Source: Erysipelothrix sp. (lineage in GTDB: Bacteria > Bacillota_I > Bacilli_A > Erysipelotrichales > Erysipelotrichaceae). Taken from it: a DNA stretch of 8,955 nucleotides. Location: positions 1-8,955 of the forward strand of contig JASLJD010000012.1 of assembly GCA_030152625.1 (NCBI GenBank). The letters are read 5' to 3'. The notes under the pieces were generated by a model, which ran no database searches, was not told where the DNA came from, and was given only the letters and a program-made list of their open reading frames with translations. The position numbers were made by a program, and so were the translations under genes. This document shows positions 1-6,218 of the stretch, in pieces (the first letter of the stretch is position 1; every line of letters starts with the position of its first letter).

Positions 1-2
1 GT

Positions 3-404
3 GGAGAAGTTCCTCAACGCCAAAATGGCTCCATGGTCTCTACGGAAACAGGTGAAGCGATGACCTACTCTATTTTCCATTTACAAGAACGTGGAGAATT
101 CTTTATTGGCGCCCAAACAGAAGTTTATGAAGGGATGATTGTCGGCGTATCAGCACGTGATATGGATATGGAAGTTAATCCAACCAAAAATAAAAAAGCG
201 ACTGCTGTACGAAGTTCTGGACGTGATGAGGCGATGAAGCTTGTCACACCGATTCCGATAACACTTGAATCAGCGATTGAATTCATTCGTGAGGATGAGC
301 TGGTTGAGGTAACACCCAAACATATTCGCTTACGCAAAAAACTCTTAAAGGCAAGCGATCGTAAGAGACAACGTAGGAGTGAAAAATGGAATGAGTCCAA
401 TTAA
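3..404 (+). CDS. typA: TypA/BipA ribosome-associated GTPase, C-terminal part (5' end outside window)
   Basis: TypA/BipA is a translational GTPase of the EF-G/LepA group that binds the ribosome and supports assembly and stress or cold adaptation. Only the last 133 residues are present; the reading frame is already open at position 3, so the GTPase and central domains lie upstream of the window. The visible part is the family's own C-terminal domain. It carries the hallmark stretch around HLQERGEFFIG, then TEVYEGMIVG, SARDMDMEVN and ELVEVTPKHIRLRKK, which correspond closely to the well-known TypA C-terminus. It ends in a basic tail (KASDRKRQRRSEK) as is usual for a ribosome-binding protein. The stop codon lies inside the start of tgt, overlapping it by 14 bases, so the two are probably co-transcribed and perhaps translationally coupled. 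An ATG at 33 is an internal methionine, not a gene start. Confidence 0.95.
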   Translation, partial: GEVPQRQNGSMVSTETGEAMTYSIFHLQERGEFFIGAQTEVYEGMIVGVSARDMDMEVNPTKNKKATAVRSSGRDEAMKLVTPIPITLESAIEFIREDELVEVTPKHIRLRKKLLKASDRKRQRRSEKWNESN

Positions 405-1530
405 ACAAACAATTTTAAAAAAGTCGAGTGAAAGCAAGGCTCGCTATACGAAAATAGAAACACCGCATGGTACGGTGGAAACCCCGATGTTTATGCCAGT
501 GGGAACCTTGGCAACTGTTAAGTTTCTGACACCTGAGGATCTATACAAAATAGGCTCACAAGTTATCCTCAGTAATACTTATCATTTATGGATTCGTCCT
601 GGGGAAGATGTTGTTAAACAAGCGGGGGGTCTGCATCGTTTCATGAATTACGACGGCCCAATCTTAACAGATAGTGGCGGCTTTCAAGTTTTCTCGCTTG
701 GTAAAATACGCCGAATAGAAGAAGAAGGTGTTTATTTTAGAAATCATTTGAGTGGAGAAAAGTTGTTTTTAAGTCCTGAAAAAGCGATTGAAATTCAAAA
801 TGACTTAGGAGCGGATATCATCATGAGCTTTGATGAATGCCCGCCATATCCTGTCTCATATGAATACATGAAAGAAAGTGTCGAAAGAACTCTTCGTTGG
901 GCTGAAAGAGGTCAAAAAGCCCATCAAAGACCCCATGACCAAGCTCTTTTTGGTATTGTACAAGGTGGAGAATTTGAAGATCTGCGTGAACTATCCGCGA
1001 AAACGCTTGTGGAAATGGATTTCCCAGGTTATTCCATCGGTGGAACCAGTGTTGGTGAGCCTAAAGATGTGATGTACAAGATGATTGATGACAGCATCAA
1101 GCATTTGCCTGAGGATAAGCCGCGATATTTAATGGGTGTTGGTAGTGTCGATGGTCTTTTTGAGGGTGTGATTCGTGGTGTGGATATGTTTGATTGTGTC
1201 TTGCCGACACGTGTAGCCCGTCATGGATCGGCGATGACATCGCTTGGTCGAGTCAATATTAAAAATAAAAAGTATGAATATGACTTCTCAAGACTTGATC
1301 CGAATTGTGATTGCGAAGCTTGTCAAAATTATACAAAGTCCTATTTAAGACACCTTATTCGTTCTAATGAAGGTTTGGGAATGCGTTTGCTTTCACTTCA
1401 CAACCTTCGTTTTCTCTTAAATTTAATGGAAGAGATGCGTGAAGCGATTAAGGAAGATCGTCTCTTAGAGCTTAAAGAGGAAGTCTATGCTTCCTACGGT
1501 ATCGATAGTGAAGATCATCCAGGCTGGTAA
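391..1530 (+). CDS. tgt: queuine tRNA-guanine transglycosylase (Tgt)
   Basis: Tgt exchanges guanine-34 in the anticodon of tRNAs for Asp, Asn, His and Tyr with the queuosine precursor preQ1. The 379-residue protein has the usual length. In this numbering, the general acid/base Asp94 sits in TDSGGFQVFS and the nucleophile Asp268 in GVDMFDCVLPTR. The C-terminal zinc site is complete: Cys306, Cys308, Cys311 (NCDCEAC) and His337 (LLSLHN). The substrate-pocket loop reads YSIGGTSVGE, with Thr219 where most bacterial enzymes I know have Leu. I prefer the ATG at 391 because AGGAG lies at 375-379; an upstream in-frame GTG at 379 would overlap that ribosome binding site. The start lies within the end of typA. 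The enzyme that acts next on the modified base, QueA, is encoded immediately downstream, beyond a hairpin terminator. Confidence 0.97.
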   Translation: MSPIKQTILKKSSESKARYTKIETPHGTVETPMFMPVGTLATVKFLTPEDLYKIGSQVILSNTYHLWIRPGEDVVKQAGGLHRFMNYDGPILTDSGGFQVFSLGKIRRIEEEGVYFRNHLSGEKLFLSPEKAIEIQNDLGADIIMSFDECPPYPVSYEYMKESVERTLRWAERGQKAHQRPHDQALFGIVQGGEFEDLRELSAKTLVEMDFPGYSIGGTSVGEPKDVMYKMIDDSIKHLPEDKPRYLMGVGSVDGLFEGVIRGVDMFDCVLPTRVARHGSAMTSLGRVNIKNKKYEYDFSRLDPNCDCEACQNYTKSYLRHLIRSNEGLGMRLLSLHNLRFLLNLMEEMREAIKEDRLLELKEEVYASYGIDSEDHPGW

Positions 1531-1531
1531 G

Positions 1532-1560
1532 ATAAGGACGTAATCGTCCTTATTTTTATT
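1532..1560 (+). terminator. intrinsic terminator or attenuator between tgt and queA
   Basis: A perfect 9-bp stem is formed by ATAAGGACG (1532-1540) and CGTCCTTAT (1545-1553) with a TAAT loop, followed by a T-rich run (TTTTATTTTA). It begins directly after the tgt stop and ends just upstream of the queA ribosome binding site. I see no convincing promoter between it and queA, so it may be a partial terminator that sets the tgt to queA ratio rather than a full stop. Confidence 0.8.
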
Positions 1561-1577
1561 TTAAAGGAGTGAGAAAA

Positions 1578-2612
1578 ATGCGTGTTGATGAATTTGATTT
1601 TGATTTACCCCAAGAAAAAATTGCGCAATATCCAAGTGAAAAACGTAGTGAGTCAAAATTATTGGTTTTAAATCAAGGAAAAAAGATTGAAGATCGCCAT
1701 TTCTTTGATATTGTTGATTATTTTGAAGAAGGCGATGTTTTGGTATTTAACGATACGCGTGTGATGCCAGCAAGGCTTTTTGGTTTAAAAGAAGAAACAG
1801 GCGCAAAAGTTGAGTTACTGATTTTAAAACTTGAAGACGATTTAGCCGAATGTTTGGTCGGGAATGCAAAAGTTGTGAAAGAAGGAACATGGGTCACTTT
1901 TGGTGAGGGACGATTAAGAGCTCAATGTGTTGAGGTTTTACCCGAAGGTCTTCGTCGTTTTAAACTTCATTATGAGGGGATTCTCTTGGAGGTTTTAGAA
2001 GCATTGGGTGAAATGCCTTTACCACCATACATTCATCAAACTTTGGATAATCCTGAGCGTTACCAAACTGTTTATTCTGAAGAATTAGGGAGTGCTGCAG
2101 CACCGACAGCGGGGCTGCATTTCACCGATGAAATCCTTGAGGCTTTGCGAAAAAAAGGCGTTGAATTACTCTTTTTAACTTTACATGTCGGATTGGGAAC
2201 TTTTCGTCCGGTAAAAGTTGAAAAGATCGAAGATCATGCTATGCATAGCGAGGAGTTTTTCGTCGACCAAAAGACAGTTGATCGTTTGAATCTTGCGATG
2301 AAAGAAAAACGACGAATTTGTGCTGTGGGAACAACCACCGTCCGTGCTTTAGAAACATTGGGGCAAAAATCCTTACCGCTTAAAAGCTTTCATGGTGAAA
2401 GTGACATTTTTATTTACCCTGGTTATGAATTTAAAGTTGTCGATGGAATGCTCACCAACTTCCACTTACCAAAGTCAAGTTTGATTATGTTAGTCAGTGC
2501 GTTTGCAGGTAAAGAAGAAACAATTTTTGCTTATGAGCATGCGCTCAAGCATGATTATCGCTTCTTTTCCTTTGGTGATAGCATGTTTATTCCTCATCGA
2601 AAAGTGTTATAA
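1578..2612 (+). CDS. queA: S-adenosylmethionine:tRNA ribosyltransferase-isomerase (QueA)
   Basis: QueA transfers and isomerises the ribosyl group of S-adenosylmethionine onto preQ1-modified tRNA to form epoxyqueuosine, the step after Tgt. The 344-residue length is normal. Family landmarks run the full length: IAQYPSEKRSESKLLVL near the N-terminus, FNDTRVMPARL, GEMPLPPYI, the signature GSAAAPTAGLHFT, LHVGLGTFRPV, the TTTVRALE segment and TNFHLPKSSLIMLVSAFAG near the C-terminus. The ATG at 1578 follows AAAGGAG (1563-1569) at 8 bases; an in-frame GTG at 1569 would overlap that site and is rejected. The gene order here is tgt then queA, opposite to the queA-tgt order familiar from Bacillus subtilis and E. 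coli, and a terminator-like hairpin lies between them. Confidence 0.97.
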   Translation: MRVDEFDFDLPQEKIAQYPSEKRSESKLLVLNQGKKIEDRHFFDIVDYFEEGDVLVFNDTRVMPARLFGLKEETGAKVELLILKLEDDLAECLVGNAKVVKEGTWVTFGEGRLRAQCVEVLPEGLRRFKLHYEGILLEVLEALGEMPLPPYIHQTLDNPERYQTVYSEELGSAAAPTAGLHFTDEILEALRKKGVELLFLTLHVGLGTFRPVKVEKIEDHAMHSEEFFVDQKTVDRLNLAMKEKRRICAVGTTTVRALETLGQKSLPLKSFHGESDIFIYPGYEFKVVDGMLTNFHLPKSSLIMLVSAFAGKEETIFAYEHALKHDYRFFSFGDSMFIPHRKVL

Positions 2613-2613
2613 T
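2605..2613 (+). promoter_or_regulatory. extended -10 promoter for the membrane-protein pair
   Basis: TGTTATAAT is a perfect extended -10 (TGn plus TATAAT at 2608-2613), lying across the queA stop codon. No good -35 is visible; TTTATT at 2586-2591 is the best of poor candidates. A start site near 2620 would leave a short leader containing TAAGGAGG (2624-2631), 8 bases before the ATG at 2640. Confidence 0.55.
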
Positions 2614-2639
2614 AACAAATAAGTAAGGAGGCCTTTTTT

Positions 2640-3122
2640 ATGAGAGACAAGATTCGGCCAATTCTTTTTATTTTAACTTTACAAATCATAACGGGGTTGT
2701 TTCATTTATTGCTTTTTAATTTTGGTCATCCTTTAAATGAAATCATTCGAAATTGGTCTTTTGCTGTACAAGTTTTGCTTGTGAGTCTTTATGCAGCCTT
2801 CATCTATTTTATCGTTGGTATTTTATCGATGATCGCTTTAAACTTTAATGAAGACTATATGCGCAAGATTGAATATGGATTGTTTGCTTTAATGATTATT
2901 TTTACAGCGAGTTTTTTAGCGCTTTCTTTACATTTTTCTTTGTATGCTCGAGAGTCAACTTGGGTTACTTATATGGTTATTAATCCTTTGTTTGGAACCG
3001 CTATGTATGGGAAAGTTCCGGAAGGTTCTTGGTCTTTGGCTTGGTTAGTTTCGACTTTCCTTCCGTCAATATTCTTGTATTTCGGCCAGCGTTTAGCAAT
3101 CCTAAGGGGGGAAGAAAAATGA
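2640..3122 (+). CDS. unrecognised four-helix membrane protein
   Basis: I do not recognise this 160-residue protein. It has four likely transmembrane segments, at about residues 7-27, 42-67, 79-102 and 132-154, with no cleavable signal peptide. Charged stretches in between (NEDYMRK near 70-76, REST near 104-107) and a basic/acidic C-terminus (RLAILRGEEK) would flank the membrane. No enzyme motif, cysteine pair or nucleotide-binding signature is visible. Initiation is convincing: TAAGGAGG lies 8 bases before the ATG. The stop overlaps the start of the next gene as ATGA, so the two are very likely translated together and their products may act as a pair in the cytoplasmic membrane. It could be a transporter or sensor accessory subunit, but nothing in the sequence decides this. 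Confidence 0.8.
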   Translation: MRDKIRPILFILTLQIITGLFHLLLFNFGHPLNEIIRNWSFAVQVLLVSLYAAFIYFIVGILSMIALNFNEDYMRKIEYGLFALMIIFTASFLALSLHFSLYARESTWVTYMVINPLFGTAMYGKVPEGSWSLAWLVSTFLPSIFLYFGQRLAILRGEEK

Positions 3123-3457
3123 AACCTGTCTATCGAGCCTTAATTCAATTGTTTATAACTGCTTTTCTTTGGTCCTTAACACACCGTTTCATACCGGAAA
3201 ATTGGCTTTTTTTGAAGGAGTTGATTTGGATTTCACTCCTTTTAGGCATTGGTTACACCCTATCCCCTAAGGCTAAGAAAAACAATCGTTGGGTGGGTAA
3301 GACGGTTTTAAGCATTCTTCTTCTAATGATTATTGGGATACGATTTTCTTACCTGAGTTTCCCTCGTTTTGAATCATTTTTATCTTTTTGGGGATTGGAA
3401 GGTTTTTTCTTAGATCTATTTCTAATATATATTGGCTGGGCCTTTTTCCAAGTGTAA
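3119..3457 (+). CDS. unrecognised small membrane protein, partner of the preceding gene
   Basis: I do not recognise this 112-residue hydrophobic protein. Probable membrane segments lie at about residues 6-20, 33-48, 61-77 and 93-110, separated by a basic loop (SPKAKKNNRWVGK, 49-61). There is no signal peptidase site and no catalytic motif. The start chosen is the ATG at 3119, which overlaps the upstream stop as ATGA and follows AAGGGGGGA (3104-3112). A longer in-frame opening from 3029 would lie wholly inside the preceding gene and lacks its own ribosome binding site. The 3' end of the gene forms one arm of the terminator that closes this two-gene unit. Co-translation suggests the two proteins work together. 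Confidence 0.75.
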   Translation: MKPVYRALIQLFITAFLWSLTHRFIPENWLFLKELIWISLLLGIGYTLSPKAKKNNRWVGKTVLSILLLMIIGIRFSYLSFPRFESFLSFWGLEGFFLDLFLIYIGWAFFQV

Positions 3458-3474
3458 AAGGCCTTTTTTATTTT
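3439..3474 (+). terminator. intrinsic terminator overlapping the end of the small membrane gene
   Basis: GGCCTTTT (3439-3446) pairs with AAAAGGCC (3456-3463) around a 9-base loop, followed by TTTTTTATTTT. The 5' arm is coding sequence and the stop codon lies at the loop and 3' arm boundary, so this marks the end of the membrane-protein transcription unit. Confidence 0.85.
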
Positions 3475-3500
3475 GGAAACAGAAGAACTTGTTGTAAAAT
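3473..3500 (+). promoter_or_regulatory. promoter for the SpoU methyltransferase-nadE unit
   Basis: TTGGAA (3473-3478) and TAAAAT (3495-3500) are spaced by 16 bases. This lies directly after the preceding terminator and just upstream of TAGGAG (3506-3511) and the ATG at 3521. The implied leader is very short. Confidence 0.5.
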
Positions 3501-3520
3501 GAGAGTAGGAGATGTGAGAA

Positions 3521-4234
3521 ATGTTTGCGATTGGCAAAATAAGTGTTAAAGCGGTTTTGGAAAACCCTCGAAGATCCGTTGAAAAAGTATATTTACTAAA
3601 GGGTAGGAATAATGGGGATACACGCTATATTAAAAGAATTGCTAAGGATATTCCGCTTGTTTTTTGTGAGCGTGAAGAAATGGACGTTTTATGTGGCGAT
3701 AAAGGACATGGCGGGTATCTTGCGAAAATAGAAAAAAGAAAAAGTGATCGATTGGAAGAAATACCTTTTAAGAAAGAAACATTGAGTGTTCTTCTTGTGG
3801 AAGGTGTTCGAGACCCTTACAATATGGGAGAAATTTTACGAACAAGCCATGCAATGGGATTTGATGCTTTAATGACACCTGCTTATGATTTTTATGATAA
3901 TGAAAGCATTGTTATTCGAAGCAGTGCAGGTGCCAGTGAGAAGATGCTTTGGATTGAGTCGGAAGATTTAATTCGAGACCTTCGCTTTTTAAAAGAAAAA
4001 GAACTTTCGATTGTCGCAACCCATCGCGATTCTAAAAACAAACGTCTGCAAGATTATCAGTTTCCAAATAAAATGTGTCTAGTTATTGGTGGAGCGATGC
4101 GAGGAATTTCTCGAGAAGTTTTAGATGAAGCGGACGAGAAGGTCAAAATGACTTATTCATCGCGCATGGCAATGAGCACTGTTTCATCGGTTGCTGTTTT
4201 CACTTATGAGCGATATCGTCAATTGGAGGAGTGA
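3521..4234 (+). CDS. divergent SpoU/TrmH-family RNA 2'-O-methyltransferase
   Basis: The SpoU/TrmH branch of the SPOUT superfamily methylates ribose 2'-OH groups in rRNA or tRNA using S-adenosylmethionine. The 237-residue protein has an RlmB-like layout: an N-terminal substrate-binding segment to about residue 85, including GDKGHGGYLAKIEK, and a C-terminal knotted domain. Motif 1 is intact, VRDPYNMGEILRTSHAMG, with Asn101 and Arg107. Motif 2 reads LVIGGAMRGIS, where Ala192 replaces the almost invariant Glu. Motif 3 reads MSTVSSVAV, where Val221 replaces the usual Asn of SLNVSVA. The fold is clear, but the substrate and even full activity are uncertain, so no gene symbol is given. It starts at an ATG 9 bases after TAGGAG and is followed after 5 bases by nadE, with which it probably shares a transcript. 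Confidence 0.88.
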   Translation: MFAIGKISVKAVLENPRRSVEKVYLLKGRNNGDTRYIKRIAKDIPLVFCEREEMDVLCGDKGHGGYLAKIEKRKSDRLEEIPFKKETLSVLLVEGVRDPYNMGEILRTSHAMGFDALMTPAYDFYDNESIVIRSSAGASEKMLWIESEDLIRDLRFLKEKELSIVATHRDSKNKRLQDYQFPNKMCLVIGGAMRGISREVLDEADEKVKMTYSSRMAMSTVSSVAVFTYERYRQLEE

Positions 4235-4239
4235 CCAGA

Positions 4240-5850
4240 ATGGATATCATAGTAGCACAAATGAGAGTTTATGCCGGACAAATAGAAAAAAACCTTGCTA
4301 ATATTTTAAAGTTAATGGAAGATCATAAAGATGCGGATATGCTTGTGTTCCCTAATATGGCCTTGACATCATATTTACCAGCAAGAATGTTTGAAGAGAG
4401 TTCTTTTCAAAAAAGATTGGAGAAAGCACACCGAGAAATCATTGAAAATTCAGGTGATTTGCTTGTTGTCTGGGGGAGCGTTGAAGGGAAGTCGAACTAT
4501 ATTTATCTTGCCTCAAAAGGCCATGTACAAATGATTAGTCAAAGTCATCGTCATCAGTTCAGTGATTTGTATGCAAAAGAAAACTCACAAAACATTTTTG
4601 AACTGCATGGAAAACGCTATGCTTTTTATCTTTTTGATGAGTCGATTCAGCGATCCGATGCCGATCACCACATTATTTTAGCCAATGATCCTTGGCGTAA
4701 ACATCGTGTGATGAAACGTCGAAGTTTTCTAAGCAAGATTTTTGATGAATATCTTTTTGTGAACGCGCTAAGTTTACAAAATTTTACGAAGTCTGTGTAT
4801 TTGGCAGATGGACGTTCGGTCTATTATGAAAAAGAACAGTTTAAAGTTTTGGCTGCTTATAAGGAAGTATCTACGCCAATGAATAGTTCTTTGTGGGAAC
4901 GTAAAAATGATCTTTTAGAAGTCGACGATATCTTGGATCATTTAATCTATCTTATTCGTTTCTTTGATGAAGAGGCTTTGGGTTTTTATCCTAATTGGGT
5001 AGTGGGATTGTCAGGTGGGCTTGATAGTTCTGTTTCCTATGCGCTTTTGAATTTAGCTTTAGGAAAAGAACGTGTGATAGCTGTAACGATGCCAAGTCAG
5101 TATAATCAAGAGAAAAGTCGTAATAACGCTTCTTATATGGCGGAATTTTTTGCTTCTGATTTACTCGTTTTGCCGATTGAAAACTTAGTGAATGAGACCA
5201 TTGAAACTTTGAAATTGGAAAAGATCGATGTTTCTGAAGGGCTTGCTCACGAGAATATCCAAGCACGTTTACGAGGGCACTTGCTAATGTCTGTTGCCAG
5301 TGTTCGTAATGGTGTTGTTGTTAATAATGGGAATAAAATTGAGACCGCAATGGGTTATGCAACGCTTTATGGTGATGCCATAGGGGCCTTGTCGCCCTTG
5401 GCAGATCTCAGTAAAATTGAAGTGGGTATTTTAGGAGAAAGCATCAATAAACGTTTGGATAAGGAAGTTGTTCCTAAGAATTTGTTGCCACAAATTTATG
5501 CCGATAAGATTAAATGGGATTTTGCCCCGACAGCAGAATTACGTGAAGAACAACTTGATCCCATGAAGTGGGGCTATCATGATCTTCTTCTTGAGTATCT
5601 CATGCGCTTTTCCAAAGAAGCGATTATTGCAGCCTATGATCAAGGTGATTTAGAGAAAACAGCGCTTGGTCAATATCTGTCTTTTTATGGATTGGACGAT
5701 AGAAAAGCTTTTCTTGAGGATTTAGAATGGTTTGATAATCAAGTTAAAAAAGCGAGTTTTAAGCGAATTCAAATTCCGCCTGTTGCGGTTTTATCTGATT
5801 TACCCTTTGGTAGAGAGTGGGAAGAGTGGCAAGGCAATAAAAAAGCTTGA
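4240..5850 (+). CDS. nadE: NAD+ synthetase with N-terminal, apparently inactive nitrilase-type domain (NadE)
   Basis: NadE amidates nicotinic acid adenine dinucleotide to NAD+ with ATP, the last step of NAD synthesis. The 536-residue protein has the two-domain, glutamine-dependent architecture. Residues about 1-215 form a nitrilase/amidase domain and about 230-536 the synthetase. The synthetase looks sound: ATP-binding loop SGGLDSS (258-264), NNGNKIETAMGYATLYGD (362-379), FAPTAELRE (428-436), and the C-terminal region around FKRIQIPP and FGREW. The amidase domain is degenerate. The catalytic Glu is Asn39 (FPNMALTSY), the Lys segment reads SHRHQFSDLY, and the Cys position is occupied by Phe132 (YLFDES). 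The enzyme probably uses free ammonia. The ATG at 4240 follows GGAGGAG (4225-4231); an in-frame GTG at 4231 overlaps that site. It converges on the NifU-like gene. Confidence 0.93.
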   Translation: MDIIVAQMRVYAGQIEKNLANILKLMEDHKDADMLVFPNMALTSYLPARMFEESSFQKRLEKAHREIIENSGDLLVVWGSVEGKSNYIYLASKGHVQMISQSHRHQFSDLYAKENSQNIFELHGKRYAFYLFDESIQRSDADHHIILANDPWRKHRVMKRRSFLSKIFDEYLFVNALSLQNFTKSVYLADGRSVYYEKEQFKVLAAYKEVSTPMNSSLWERKNDLLEVDDILDHLIYLIRFFDEEALGFYPNWVVGLSGGLDSSVSYALLNLALGKERVIAVTMPSQYNQEKSRNNASYMAEFFASDLLVLPIENLVNETIETLKLEKIDVSEGLAHENIQARLRGHLLMSVASVRNGVVVNNGNKIETAMGYATLYGDAIGALSPLADLSKIEVGILGESINKRLDKEVVPKNLLPQIYADKIKWDFAPTAELREEQLDPMKWGYHDLLLEYLMRFSKEAIIAAYDQGDLEKTALGQYLSFYGLDDRKAFLEDLEWFDNQVKKASFKRIQIPPVAVLSDLPFGREWEEWQGNKKA

Positions 5851-5870
5851 GACAAGCTCAAGCTTTTTAT
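5840..5870. terminator. bidirectional terminator between nadE and the NifU-like gene
   Basis: AAAAAGCTTGAG (5840-5851) pairs perfectly with CTCAAGCTTTTT (5857-5868) around an ACAAG loop. The A-rich and T-rich flanks make a valid U-tract on either strand, and the two converging genes both end within or beside it. Confidence 0.92.
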
Positions 5871-6100
5871 CCATTTTCAGCGATAACGGCTGTTACCTCG
5901 GGATGTTCATCCATTAATAGCGCTTCAACAGCTCCTTTTAGTGTATAATCCAAGAGGACACAACCTACACAAGCGCCATGAAGTCGAACGGTTACGACAC
6001 CATCTGTGTCGATGCTGACAAACTCCATATCACCACCGTCCATTTGAATGTATGGTCGGAGTCGATTCAATGTTTTTCGAATTTGATCTTCTAATGTCAT
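5867..6100 (-). CDS. NifU-like Fe-S cluster scaffold/carrier protein (Nfu type)
   Basis: Small Nfu-type proteins carry or assemble iron-sulfur clusters for delivery to client enzymes. The 77-residue protein corresponds to the stand-alone NifU C-terminal domain. It has an N-terminal helix, the hallmark RPYIQMDGGDMEFV (15-28), a strand region (DGVVTVRLHGAC) and the cluster-binding pair Cys44 and Cys47 in CVGC. It is followed by DYTLKGAVEALL and a terminal PEVTAVI strand. A ribosome binding site, GAGGTGG on the minus strand (complement of 6105-6111), lies 4 bases before the ATG. No other suf or isc gene is present here, so it appears to be a single-gene unit. Plausible clients nearby are NrdG (a radical SAM protein) and enzymes elsewhere, but this link is inference. 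Confidence 0.93.
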   Translation of the reverse strand: MTLEDQIRKTLNRLRPYIQMDGGDMEFVSIDTDGVVTVRLHGACVGCVLLDYTLKGAVEALLMDEHPEVTAVIAENG

Positions 6101-6121
6101 GCTTCCACCTCGGTTTCTATC

Positions 6122-6150
6122 ATTATAGTTTTATTGGGTGTAAAAACCAA
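6122..6150 (-). promoter_or_regulatory. promoter of the NifU-like gene
   Basis: On the minus strand TTGGTT (complement of 6145-6150) and a perfect TATAAT (complement of 6122-6127) are separated by 17 bases. The expected start near 6115 lies just ahead of the ribosome binding site. It is divergent from the S1-pgi promoter. Confidence 0.65.
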
Positions 6151-6169
6151 GTCATTTACTTTATAGGAC

Positions 6170-6200
6170 TTGAAAAAAAAGAGAAAAGATATGTTATAAT
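6170..6200 (+). promoter_or_regulatory. extended -10 promoter of the S1-pgi gene
   Basis: TGTTATAAT (6192-6200) is a perfect extended -10 with TATAAT at 6195-6200. TTGAAA (6170-6175) is a possible -35 at a long 19-base spacing. Transcription would begin near 6207, leaving a leader of only about a dozen bases before the ATG at 6219. That start would cut into the GAGAGG at 6203-6208 that otherwise looks like the ribosome binding site. Confidence 0.6.
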
Positions 6201-6218
6201 AAGAGAGGTTTTGAAAGA

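Noticed and set aside
125..400. Open frame on the minus strand opposite typA (91 codons)
   Set aside because: It lies wholly opposite clear typA coding sequence, its protein is low-complexity Ser/Ile-rich and matches nothing I know; it is a shadow frame.
2629..3471. The 13-mer AGGCCTTTTTTAT occurs at 2629-2641 and 3459-3471, flanking the two membrane genes
   Set aside because: At first it resembles flanking repeats of an inserted unit. However, one copy is a ribosome binding site plus spacer and the other a terminator arm with its T tract, so chance plus function explains it.
4240..5850. Calling nadE a pseudogene because of its degenerate amidase domain
   Set aside because: The frame is full length with a good ribosome binding site, and the synthetase motifs are intact, so it looks functional.
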